Shown here in pieces: positions 1-6,074 of a stretch of DNA of 9,088 nucleotides. This DNA comes from JAEYZS01 sp031374125 (GTDB lineage: Bacteria > Bdellovibrionota > Bdellovibrionia > Bdellovibrionales > JAEYZS01), in assembly GCA_031374125.1 (NCBI GenBank), contig JANMFM010000097.1, positions 1 to 9,088 of the forward strand. Direction: 5' to 3'. The notes beneath the pieces were generated by a model. That model made no database searches and was not told the DNA's origin. It worked only from the letters and a program-made list of their open reading frames with translations. Within the stretch, counting starts at the first letter, position 1. Each line of letters starts with the position of its first letter. A program made the position numbers and the translations under genes.

Positions 1-1
1 C

Positions 2-992
2 TTGGTGTTTACGAATGACGTTGATGGCGCCCGTATTATTTTGCCATTCAGTACGCTACAACTGAGTTTGGAAGGTATCAATAGTCATCACTATTATTTC
101 TTTGATAGTCTCAAGCCAGAGATTCGTATTTGCATTCAAGATATCAGAGTACTTGAGGAGCTTTCTAAAAAAGGTGTAAGCACTGTAGATACAGTTTTGA
201 GAAAATCTCAAACACGCAAGAGACGTAGATTTTTGGCAGTGAGTTCCCCGTGGGCGATTTCATTTGGGTTGTTGATTGCGATACCTTTTTTTCTCTCTAG
301 CATTCCGGCTGCTTGGTTGGGCGGTTTGCTTTCGCCCTCACAAGAGAAGGTCATAGGCCGTTGGCTATTTCCAGTGATTCGTTTGCAACATTCCATCGAA
401 GAAGGTCATTCTGCTGGAGAAAAAATAAAATACCTTGTTGATCATCTTAAGGCCGCCAACCCCGAGTTAAAGAATTTAGAGTTTGATGTTTATGTCTCCA
501 CAAGTAGAGAGGTGAATGCCTTCGCGGCACCAGGGAATATTATTGTCGTCAATCGCGGGTTCATCGAAAATGCTCAGTCTATTGAAGAAATCATGGGAGT
601 GCTTGCCCATGAAGCCGGTCATATTGTGCTCAAGCACACAGTGAAGTCTCTGTCTGGGGCCTTAGGTTCGATTGTGGGCACAATGATTCTTGGATCTATC
701 ATCGGCTATGACGGCTCTGTGGTGGTCGCGAAAGCCACGAATTTTCTGAGCCTCAAATATTCTCGCGATGATGAATTTGCTGCCGATCAAAAGGGGTTTA
801 TTTTTTTTGAGTGAAGCCAAAGTATCCACATTTGGTATGATTAATTTTTTTAAGAGACTCGCAAGCCAAGAGGAAATGATGCCATTTGCTCTCAATTTTA
901 TCAGCACGCATCCTCCTTCGGACTCGAGAGTAACAGCTTTGAAAGAATTGCCGCTAAAATTCCAGACTCGTCGATGGAGCCACTTCCAGTAA
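2..992 (+). pseudogene. M48-family membrane zinc metalloprotease, 5'-partial and frameshifted
   Basis: The reading frame is open from the window edge, so the true start lies upstream; the TTG at base 2 is only the first start-like codon. The first part (270 codons, ending at TGA 812-814) has an N-terminal beta-rich region with PFSTLQLSLEGI, a membrane segment at about residues 83-104, the conserved NAFAAPGNIIVVNRG stretch, the zinc motif HEAGH (203-207) and the third zinc ligand E258 in YSRDDEFAAD. A second hydrophobic stretch at about 220-236 is typical of the family. The C-terminal part continues in the +1 frame (GLFFLSEAKV onward, with the family-like STHPPSDSRVTAL) to TAA 990-992. Removing one G from GGGG (793-796) or one T from the T8 run (801-808) restores about 329 residues. 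This is either a real inactivating indel or a sequence error. The likely role is membrane protein quality control or proteolysis; the family call is firm, the substrate unknown. Confidence 0.85.
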
Positions 993-1039
993 CTCTGGAA
1001 GAACTCAAATCATCTTTTTAAATAAAACTGTATAGTAAG

Positions 1040-1049
1040 AAATTGGCGT
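1040..1049 (+). repeat. Left copy of 10-bp direct repeat AAATTGGCGT (candidate att site)
   Basis: AAATTGGCGT here is identical to 4429-4438, where it spans the last bases of tRNA-Glu including its encoded CCA. The two copies are in the same orientation and bracket the accessory segment, as expected if an element integrated at the tRNA 3' end. The repeat is short and could be chance. Confidence 0.35.
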
Positions 1050-1521
1050 GGGGAAGCCGGTATCAAGTCTAATTAATCAAAGTCATGATTTTATTAGGTA
1101 TTTTACGAGGGATTGTAATTATATTTTTAATATAGCGGCTCCTTTATATGAGAAAGGGCACTCATTAACTGAGATTGCCCAGATGACGGGCTTTGGTAGA
1201 ACGACCATCCGTAACCATTTAAAGAAACGCGAAATGGCTATGAGGCCGAATAAATGCGTCAGTGCGACAGAACTTTTACGTCGCCCATTTAAGAGCTCTA
1301 CGCAATCGCCTTATGGATATTGTTATCTGGATGGGAAGCTTGAAAAGCACCCGAAGGAGTATCCGATACTTCAAATTATTGAGCAGCAGTGGAAGATGGG
1401 GAAGTTAGTTTCGGAAATTGTTAGATATTTAAATACCAGAGGATTTAAAGCTCGTATTGGAAGACGTTGGGGCTATACGAGCGTGAAAAAGGTTGTGCAA
1501 AGATTTAATAAAACTAATTAG
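1048..1521 (+). CDS. HTH / 'recombinase'-domain DNA-binding protein lacking a resolvase catalytic domain
   Basis: This is a basic protein of 157 residues. Residues about 29-62 form a resolvase-type helix-turn-helix (EKGHSLTEIAQMTGFGRTTIRNHL). Residues about 85-152 resemble the 'Recombinase' domain of large serine recombinases: PYGY, then HPKEYPILQII, then a helical stretch, then LNTRGFKARIGRRWGYTSVKKVV. The N-terminal serine-resolvase catalytic domain (about 150 residues) is absent and no trace of it is seen upstream. It therefore probably binds DNA but cannot cut it, acting as a regulator or as a recombinase remnant. The GTG start has no strong ribosome site, only weak AAGA; no in-frame ATG occurs before codon 47. 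A possible -10, TATAGT (1031-1036), would put transcription almost at the start codon. Codon and base use look more AT-rich than in the right half. It converges on the next gene with 11 bases between them. Domain call moderately sure, function unknown. Confidence 0.7.
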   Translation: MGKPVSSLINQSHDFIRYFTRDCNYIFNIAAPLYEKGHSLTEIAQMTGFGRTTIRNHLKKREMAMRPNKCVSATELLRRPFKSSTQSPYGYCYLDGKLEKHPKEYPILQIIEQQWKMGKLVSEIVRYLNTRGFKARIGRRWGYTSVKKVVQRFNKTN

Positions 1522-1532
1522 TTTCGCCTAAG

Positions 1533-1895
1533 TTATTTTTTAGAAGCAGGTTTCGTTGTATTTGCTCCTGATGGTATTTTGGGAGCTGCAATTGCATCTA
1601 TCGCGGTTGGCAATAGAATTGAAGCGGGTTGCATCAATCTCCCTTGATTTGTCGGTAGAGCATCGCCTTTTAGTTTTTCGCAGGAATCCTTATCATTATT
1701 AGAGCAAGCACCAAAAAAAACTTTCTCATACTTCTGCTCTACGTCTGAACAGGAAATGTACTTTAGATCGTTATATTCACGACCCAGTGGATAGCATTTT
1801 CTTACAGGATGAAGAATGCCTGTTTCCGGATCTAAAACTTCAAAGGCAAAACATATATTTGAAGATAGTAAGATAACTAATAAAAGAACTTTCAT
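1533..1895 (-). CDS. Small exported protein of unknown function, four cysteines in mature part
   Basis: I do not recognise this 120-residue protein. Residues 1-17 form a signal peptide: a Lys at 2, a hydrophobic core (VLLLVILL) and a likely signal-peptidase-I cut after A17 in ICFA-FE. The cysteine at 15 is preceded by S-N-I, which is not a lipobox, so a lipoprotein is unlikely. The mature part has cysteines at 34, 49, 64 and 72, enough for two disulfides, consistent with a periplasmic or secreted location. The last about 40 residues are Ala/Pro/Thr/Lys-rich and probably disordered. The ATG is preceded by a good ribosome site, AAAGGAG, 10 bases upstream. It overlaps the stop of the upstream membrane-protein gene as ATGA (1892-1895), so the two are probably translated together and may act together across the inner membrane. 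Confidence 0.65.
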   Translation of the reverse strand: MKVLLLVILLSSNICFAFEVLDPETGILHPVRKCYPLGREYNDLKYISCSDVEQKYEKVFFGACSNNDKDSCEKLKGDALPTNQGRLMQPASILLPTAIDAIAAPKIPSGANTTKPASKK

Positions 1896-2647
1896 AAAGG
1901 ATGTTCTCCTTTGGGAGTGAAGAAGAATTTAGTAGCATCGTCTCGTGGAATAACGATAATTTGCGAATCGTTGGATTTTAGAACAATATATCGCTCGGAA
2001 GAAGTGATCCAACAGCCAGTCAGCAGGTAACTTTGATCTTTTATACCAATAGCTGCTTGCAATTCACAGTTAGCTACAAATGCTTTACCACGTTCGTAAT
2101 ATTCGTTAATTGAGCAATATATAGCTCCTAGCGCAATCAACATAGCTAAAGCTTGAAAGTCTCGTGAGCGTGATCCAAGGCTAAGTAAAAGAGAACAGAC
2201 TGCAATTGCACCGGCAATATCAACACTAACTCCTAACCCGCTTCTAGGAAGGAGTAGAGCTGGTACAAATACAAATACAGCAATTCTAAGGGCTTGTTCA
2301 CTAATTCGTTTGTATTTCGTTGCTGCTTTGGTTTTCTTAATGAAGTTTAAAGCAAAATTCAGAATTGCTAAAATTATTAGTATAGAAAAAATTATTTTTT
2401 TCCAACAATCATTGGGATTAATGTCCTTTGTAATTTCGATTATTGGCCCAACAATCATATTCCACCCTAAAGATGGTGTATAGATTGATGTAGGTAATTG
2501 GACATTTGCATAAACCCCTGCTTGTGCTGCCCAAAATCTAAAAATATGAAACCAAACCATCACGGCAATTCCGCCTATCAAAAAACGGACTGGACGTTTT
2601 CTAATAAATTCTGCAAATACTTGGAGGCCAAACAAAAGTGAGTTCAT
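1892..2647 (-). CDS. Polytopic inner-membrane protein of unknown function
   Basis: A 251-residue protein with about five predicted membrane helices, at roughly residues 22-40, 85-103, 119-134, 139-158 and 163-180. A loop of about 45 residues follows helix 1. The C-terminal part (about 181-251) is soluble and contains alternating hydrophobic stretches, SYLLTGCWITSSERYIVLK and QIIVIPRDDATKFFF. That pattern resembles the small beta-rich tail seen in various uncharacterised membrane proteins (inference, weak). No transporter or enzyme signature is visible. The start ATG lacks a strong ribosome site. It lies 91 bases downstream of the nuclease-like gene on the same strand and overlaps the exported-protein gene by 4 bases, so it may be the middle of a three-gene unit or have its own promoter in the gap. 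Confidence 0.65.
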   Translation of the reverse strand: MNSLLFGLQVFAEFIRKRPVRFLIGGIAVMVWFHIFRFWAAQAGVYANVQLPTSIYTPSLGWNMIVGPIIEITKDINPNDCWKKIIFSILIILAILNFALNFIKKTKAATKYKRISEQALRIAVFVFVPALLLPRSGLGVSVDIAGAIAVCSLLLSLGSRSRDFQALAMLIALGAIYCSINEYYERGKAFVANCELQAAIGIKDQSYLLTGCWITSSERYIVLKSNDSQIIVIPRDDATKFFFTPKGEHPL

Positions 2648-2684
2648 TCAGAATTTTATCGGCGTAATCGTAATATTGCTTGAA

Positions 2685-2711
2685 TACGGGACCTTAGTTT
2701 GTAAACCCGTA
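2685..2711 (-). promoter_or_regulatory. Inverted repeat in the gap upstream of the membrane-protein gene
   Basis: TACGGG (2685-2690) and CCCGTA (2706-2711) are perfect inverted arms separated by 15 bases, lying 38 bases or more upstream of the membrane-protein start. It could be an operator or an RNA hairpin between the nuclease-like gene and the two-gene unit. There is no T-run beside it, so it is not a canonical terminator. Confidence 0.25.
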
Positions 2712-2738
2712 AATATGTGAGAAGTATAGTAATTAAAA

Positions 2739-4229
2739 CTACCTTTTCGTAGCTTGCCGTGGTTTTGATTTTTTCTTCTCGGCAGCAAATACTGTTTTTC
2801 CATCAGTTTTATTTGTCGGTATATGGGGAAATATTACAGTTTCGCCTTCCGTGCTGAATATCGCTTTTCTGCAAATGGTTTTATATTTTTCATCATTACG
2901 ATCAATTAAATAATTTAGGATGGGAAATAGATCTGGGGTTTTTATTAAAGCAATTTTGCACTGGTGTGCAGACTTTAGACATTTTGATGTAAAATAAGCG
3001 TCCCTTTTTGTGGGTTCTGCTAATCGAAATGCATTTCCAATTAAAACACCTTTTGCAGGGCCTTCAGACGTGGGTTTTTCCAAATATTCAGTAAGATTCC
3101 TCATTAATTGCGACATTTTTGAAATATCAATCTGGGAAGTATCTTTACCTTCAATCTCACCTAAAAAAATCCCTTCTTCAGAGGTACATACTGTATCGAA
3201 GTCGGAAATATCGTCACGAAATTTAGTTACTTGAAATCCCATTAGCTCCAGGGTTTTTCTTACTATGTTTTCTAATGCATCTCCATTTTCGTATAATAAA
3301 AAACGAGCCGAAAGACTTTCGTTTAATTTTTCTTTGAGTGTTGATTTTTCATTTTCTATAGAATTAATTTTCTCATCTAACATAGAAATTTCTGAATTAA
3401 GTATGTCAGCTTTTGCAATTTTATAATTAGTATCACTTATCCAGTCAGGTATGGGAGTAAGGTCCGAATTTTTACGTAGTTCATTAGCCAAGCTAACAAT
3501 AGAAGAAATCAGTTTATTAGTGAATATTGAAGCCTCTTTTGAATAGTAATATTTACCATTCTTATTTTCTGTAAACTCAGGAGATTCATCATCTATGTCA
3601 GGTAAAAGAATAACTTTACCGTTCCCCTGGAGCGACAATACTCCTCCTACGACAGAGTCGCTATTTTTCTGAAAAATATAGGGATTACCTTCAAAAACAT
3701 CTTTTTTGATAACGCATTTGTAGTTTGTGTAGGGCGATATTGTTTCAAATAAATTTTTTAAGTTAGAATTTTTATTCCTATAAGCGATTTCTGTTCCCTC
3801 AGTAAAATGAGTTCCTGCGAGTGAGATGGGGAGCATTGAATATGGATCAAAATCTGTGACTTGATTTGTTGTCGACCTATTTCGTCCGGTTCCCGTGTAA
3901 GTTTTTTGTCCAGTTGAGTAATAGCCTAACTCTGGTGTCGATAAGAAAATTATTAAAACTTTTCCACTTTCTAAAAAATCAATAAATTCTTTTTTCCAAA
4001 AATTTCTATCTTCAATTAACTTGTGGGTGTCATTGTCATCTAACCAGTAGCGACCTTTATATTGAGGATTAGAATATCCGTAAGCTGATTGATACGATCG
4101 CACACTCTGGCAAGGTCTAGCTATTACAATATCAAATTCTGAAAGAGAGTGTCGCGTTCGAAACTTAAGCGTTGTTATTTGCTCCGGGGAGGCGGGTAGG
4201 GTTATTCCAATTGTTGCAATTTTCTTCAT
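2739..4229 (-). CDS. PD-(D/E)XK nuclease-like protein with alpha/beta N-terminal domain and coiled coil
   Basis: A 496-residue protein without a signal peptide, presumably cytoplasmic. Residues about 1-250 look like an alpha/beta domain: strands FDIVIARP (32-39) and GKVLIIFLSTP (89-99), and GNGKVILLPDID (202-213), a pattern seen in ThuA/glutamine-amidotransferase-like folds. No catalytic Cys-His pair is recognisable. A charged helical coiled coil spans about 273-305. Residues about 315-440 fit the restriction-endonuclease fold: helix GDALENIVRKTLELMGF with E320, then D343/D345 in SDFDTV, then E360-G-K362 in GEIEGKD, followed by a helix with Q374 and strand KGVLIGNAF. All expected catalytic residues appear present. 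The tail (about 482-496) is Lys/Arg-rich. The start ATG has only a weak ribosome site (GAGA). Beside a tRNA gene and a recombinase-domain gene, a role in defence against foreign DNA is plausible but unproven. Confidence 0.7.
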   Translation of the reverse strand: MKKIATIGITLPASPEQITTLKFRTRHSLSEFDIVIARPCQSVRSYQSAYGYSNPQYKGRYWLDDNDTHKLIEDRNFWKKEFIDFLESGKVLIIFLSTPELGYYSTGQKTYTGTGRNRSTTNQVTDFDPYSMLPISLAGTHFTEGTEIAYRNKNSNLKNLFETISPYTNYKCVIKKDVFEGNPYIFQKNSDSVVGGVLSLQGNGKVILLPDIDDESPEFTENKNGKYYYSKEASIFTNKLISSIVSLANELRKNSDLTPIPDWISDTNYKIAKADILNSEISMLDEKINSIENEKSTLKEKLNESLSARFLLYENGDALENIVRKTLELMGFQVTKFRDDISDFDTVCTSEEGIFLGEIEGKDTSQIDISKMSQLMRNLTEYLEKPTSEGPAKGVLIGNAFRLAEPTKRDAYFTSKCLKSAHQCKIALIKTPDLFPILNYLIDRNDEKYKTICRKAIFSTEGETVIFPHIPTNKTDGKTVFAAEKKKSKPRQATKR

Positions 4230-4265
4230 TTGTTTCTCACTTAATAATTATTATTTAATCGACTT

Positions 4266-4302
4266 TTAAGACTCGGATCTTAACCTTTTTGTGAGATCTT
4301 AA
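4266..4302. promoter_or_regulatory. Clustered TTAAGA/TCTTAA half-sites upstream of the nuclease-like gene
   Basis: TTAAGA (4266-4271) and TCTTAA (4278-4283) form a perfect inverted repeat with a 6-base spacer. The 8-mer GATCTTAA at 4276-4283 is repeated directly at 4295-4302, 19 bases away. The cluster lies 37-73 bases upstream of the nuclease-like ATG, where an operator would be expected. No regulator is identified, although the nearby HTH protein is a candidate. Confidence 0.35.
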
Positions 4303-4306
4303 AATA

Positions 4307-4375
4307 GAACCAAGGGCCAGCCAATGGTTCGCACAGCCTTCCGACCACCGAAGCCCACAACGTGCAACCGCCATT
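4307..4375 (-). other. Structured, GC-richer non-coding stretch between tRNA-Glu and the nuclease-like gene
   Basis: This sits inside the 203-base gap 4230-4432 and is noticeably richer in G and C than its flanks. On the - strand it can fold into an imperfect long hairpin: AAT...ATT, GGTT/AACC and GCAC/GTGC arms with CTTC/GAAG near the tip. TGGTTC (4325-4330) can instead pair with GAACCA (4307-4312), so two structures compete. The shorter hairpin is followed on the - strand by TATTTT and could act as a weak terminator for the tRNA transcript or an attenuator for the nuclease-like gene. No known RNA family is recognised and no open frame is supported. Confidence 0.3.
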
Positions 4376-4428
4376 AGCTCTACCTTAGAGGGGAATGAAC
4401 ACGTAGCGTACATATTTTAGTTGGAAAA

Positions 4429-4438
4429 AAATTGGCGT
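4429..4438 (+). repeat. Right copy of 10-bp direct repeat AAATTGGCGT at the tRNA-Glu 3' end
   Basis: Identical to 1040-1049. Read on the - strand it is ACGCCAATTT: the end of the tRNA-Glu acceptor stem, discriminator and CCA, then the first bases beyond. The intact tRNA lies on the side away from the accessory segment, the geometry expected of integration at a tRNA 3' end. Confidence 0.35.
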
Positions 4439-4508
4439 TCCCAAGGGGATTTGAACCCCTGTATCCTCCGTGAAAGGGAGGTGTCCTAGGCCACTAGACG
4501 ATGGGAAC
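4433..4508 (-). tRNA. tRNA-Glu (UUC anticodon)
   Basis: On the - strand the gene begins GTTCCCA and ends TGGGAAC-G-CCA, giving a perfect 7-bp acceptor stem and an encoded CCA (4433-4435). The anticodon arm is CCTCC-CTTTCAC-GGAGG with anticodon TTC, and the T arm is AGGGG-TTCAAAT-CCCCT. Its length is 76 including CCA. A T7 run follows just past the CCA (AATTTTTTT on the - strand) and may help termination. It lies 26 bases downstream of tRNA-Lys, so both probably come from one transcript. Confidence 0.97.
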
Positions 4509-4534
4509 ATCTGGAGAATTCGTTTGAGAAAAAA

Positions 4535-4610
4535 TGGTGAGCCAAGCAGGATTCGAACCTGCGACCCTATCCTTAAAAGGGATATGCTCTACCAGCTGAG
4601 CTATTGGCCC
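4535..4610 (-). tRNA. tRNA-Lys (UUU anticodon)
   Basis: On the - strand GGGCCAA pairs with TTGGCTC in the acceptor stem (one G-U pair), followed by A73 and encoded CCA. The D arm contains AGCTGGTAGA, the anticodon arm is TATCC-CTTTTAA-GGATA with anticodon TTT, and the T arm is GCAGG-TTCGAAT-CCTGC. The length is 76 with CCA. It is the first of a two-tRNA unit downstream of purA. Confidence 0.97.
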
Positions 4611-4646
4611 ATTTTGTCCAAACGTTTAAATTCAGAGAAAAAACAA

Positions 4647-4673
4647 ATTATGTAATTACCAAACTCGAGTCAA
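4647..4673 (-). promoter_or_regulatory. Putative sigma70-type promoter of the tRNA pair
   Basis: On the - strand TTGACT (4668-4673) and CATAAT (4647-4652) each match the consensus at five of six positions, with a 15-base spacer, slightly short. The predicted start would be near 4640, about 30 bases before tRNA-Lys. The -35 overlaps a 16-bp perfect palindrome. Confidence 0.4.
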
Positions 4674-4684
4674 TAATTATTGAC
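4669..4684. repeat. 16-bp perfect palindrome between purA and tRNA-Lys
   Basis: GTCAATAATTATTGAC reads the same on both strands and overlaps the putative tRNA -35. It could be a regulator-binding site. It has no loop, so it is not a convincing terminator for purA. Confidence 0.3.
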
Positions 4685-4698
4685 GACTAATTTATAAA

Positions 4699-5994
4699 TT
4701 AATCCGTAAATAACGGTTTGATCCAAAGAGTTTGCTCACGATCTGGGCCAACCGAGATCACATCGATTGGAATTCCAATTTCTGTGCCTATAAACTGCAC
4801 ATAATCAGCCACTTCTTTAGGAAGTTCTTTTACGGATCTGATCTCTGTTAATTTTTGATTCCAGCCTTTGAAAGTTTTGTACACAGGTTTTAAATCAGCA
4901 AGTCCTTCGAGTGTCGAAGGTAAATGATCTGCTTTTTTGCCATCGATTTCATAGTGCGTGCAGATCTTTATCTCTTCGAAATCATCAAGCACATCGATTT
5001 TCATAAGAGCTAGAGATGAAATTCCATTGATACGAATCGCATATTTAAGAGCTACTAAATCCAACCAACCACAGCGTCTCATGCGACCTGTAGTTGCGCC
5101 GAACTCAGCGCCGTTCTCCCGAATCTTTTCACCGATTTCGTTATCGAGTTCAGTCGGGAAGGGACCAGAGCCTACGCGTGTGTTGTAGGCCTTCATAATC
5201 CCGATCACTTTAGAAATATCAGTTGGACCAATGCCGGCTCCGATACAAGCTGATCCTGCTACCGTAGATGAAGAAGTTACAAATGGATATGTTCCATGAA
5301 GAAGATCTAAAAGAGTTCCTTGAGCACCTTCAAAAAGAACACGCTTTCTTGAACGCATAGCGTTGTAAATCACCGTAGAAGCATCACTGCATCTGAATGG
5401 AGCGAGCTCTTCTGCGCATTTTGTAGCAAGCTTATAAACTTCTTCTGCATCGACTGGTTTTTTACCGTACTTTTCGAGTAAGTAGTTTTTCTCTTCCAAT
5501 GATTTTTCGATTTTTGATTTTAAAGTTTTCTTATCAAAGATGTCTTGGAAAAGAATCGCTCTTCTGGCGGCTCTGTCTTCGTAAGCAGGCCCGATGCCTT
5601 TGCCAGTTGTTCCGATCTTTTCATTTCCTAAAGCCTCTTCGCGCGCTTTATCGAGTTCTTTGTGATACGGAAGAATGATTGTTGCAGAATCAGAAATCAG
5701 AAGTTGTCCGTCTCTTGAAATAAATCCTGAAACCTTCAAGGCTCTGATTTCGTTAAGCAGGGATTCGATATCGATCACTACACCGGATGCAATAATACAG
5801 GTCACTTTTGGATGTAAAATTCCTGATGGAATAAGATGGAGAACTGTTTTTTTACCGTTAACAACTAAAGTGTGTCCTGCGTTTGATCCGCCTTGATAGC
5901 GAACTACAAAATCTGCTTGTGCAGAGAATACATCAACAACTTTACCCTTGCCTTCATCGCCCCATTGGGCGCCGACCACGACTATACCTGACAT
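4699..5994 (-). CDS. purA: Adenylosuccinate synthetase
   Basis: This enzyme makes adenylosuccinate from IMP and aspartate with GTP, the first committed step to AMP, in the cytoplasm. Its 431 residues are the normal family length. Visible signatures: the N-terminal phosphate loop WGDEGKGK with catalytic D13, NAGHT with catalytic H41, TTGKGIGPAYEDRAARR (129-145) for IMP binding, VGSGPFPTEL and TTGRMRRCGWLD in the central region, the guanine-binding KIDVLDDF, and SVGPDREQT near the C-terminus. The ATG has a good ribosome site, AAGGAC, 8 bases upstream. It lies 80 bases downstream of the SerA-like gene on the same strand, so co-transcription is possible. Followed by the tRNA pair. No truncation or missing residue seen. 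Confidence 0.98.
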   Translation of the reverse strand: MSGIVVVGAQWGDEGKGKVVDVFSAQADFVVRYQGGSNAGHTLVVNGKKTVLHLIPSGILHPKVTCIIASGVVIDIESLLNEIRALKVSGFISRDGQLLISDSATIILPYHKELDKAREEALGNEKIGTTGKGIGPAYEDRAARRAILFQDIFDKKTLKSKIEKSLEEKNYLLEKYGKKPVDAEEVYKLATKCAEELAPFRCSDASTVIYNAMRSRKRVLFEGAQGTLLDLLHGTYPFVTSSSTVAGSACIGAGIGPTDISKVIGIMKAYNTRVGSGPFPTELDNEIGEKIRENGAEFGATTGRMRRCGWLDLVALKYAIRINGISSLALMKIDVLDDFEEIKICTHYEIDGKKADHLPSTLEGLADLKPVYKTFKGWNQKLTEIRSVKELPKEVADYVQFIGTEIGIPIDVISVGPDREQTLWIKPLFTD

Positions 5995-6074
5995 TTGAAT
6001 TTGTCCTTTTTGTTAGAATTTTAAGCGGTGCTAATAAGAACTATCGAACAAGATGGAATGATTCAACCTGAGTT

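Noticed and set aside
793..814. Programmed ribosomal frameshift in the M48 gene
   Set aside because: The needed shift is +1 near G4/T8 runs, with no known M48 precedent and no recoding signal seen; an indel or sequence error is simpler.
983..1001. Hairpin CTTCCAG-N5-CTGGAAG around the M48 stop as a terminator
   Set aside because: The nearest T-run (1015-1019) is 13 bases beyond the stem, too far for a canonical intrinsic terminator.
1511..1524. Palindrome AAACTAATTAGTTT at the end of the HTH gene as a bidirectional terminator
   Set aside because: It is AT-only in its core, has no loop and would form a very weak hairpin.
4320..4380. Integron attC site or SRP RNA in the structured stretch
   Set aside because: There are no proper GTTRRRY/RYYYAAC core sites, and the conserved SRP GGAA-domain context is missing despite a TCGGAAGG match.
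4470..4655. 61-codon + strand open frame with EPSRIRTCDPI-type sequence
   Set aside because: It is the antisense reading of tRNA-Glu and tRNA-Lys, a common false gene call.
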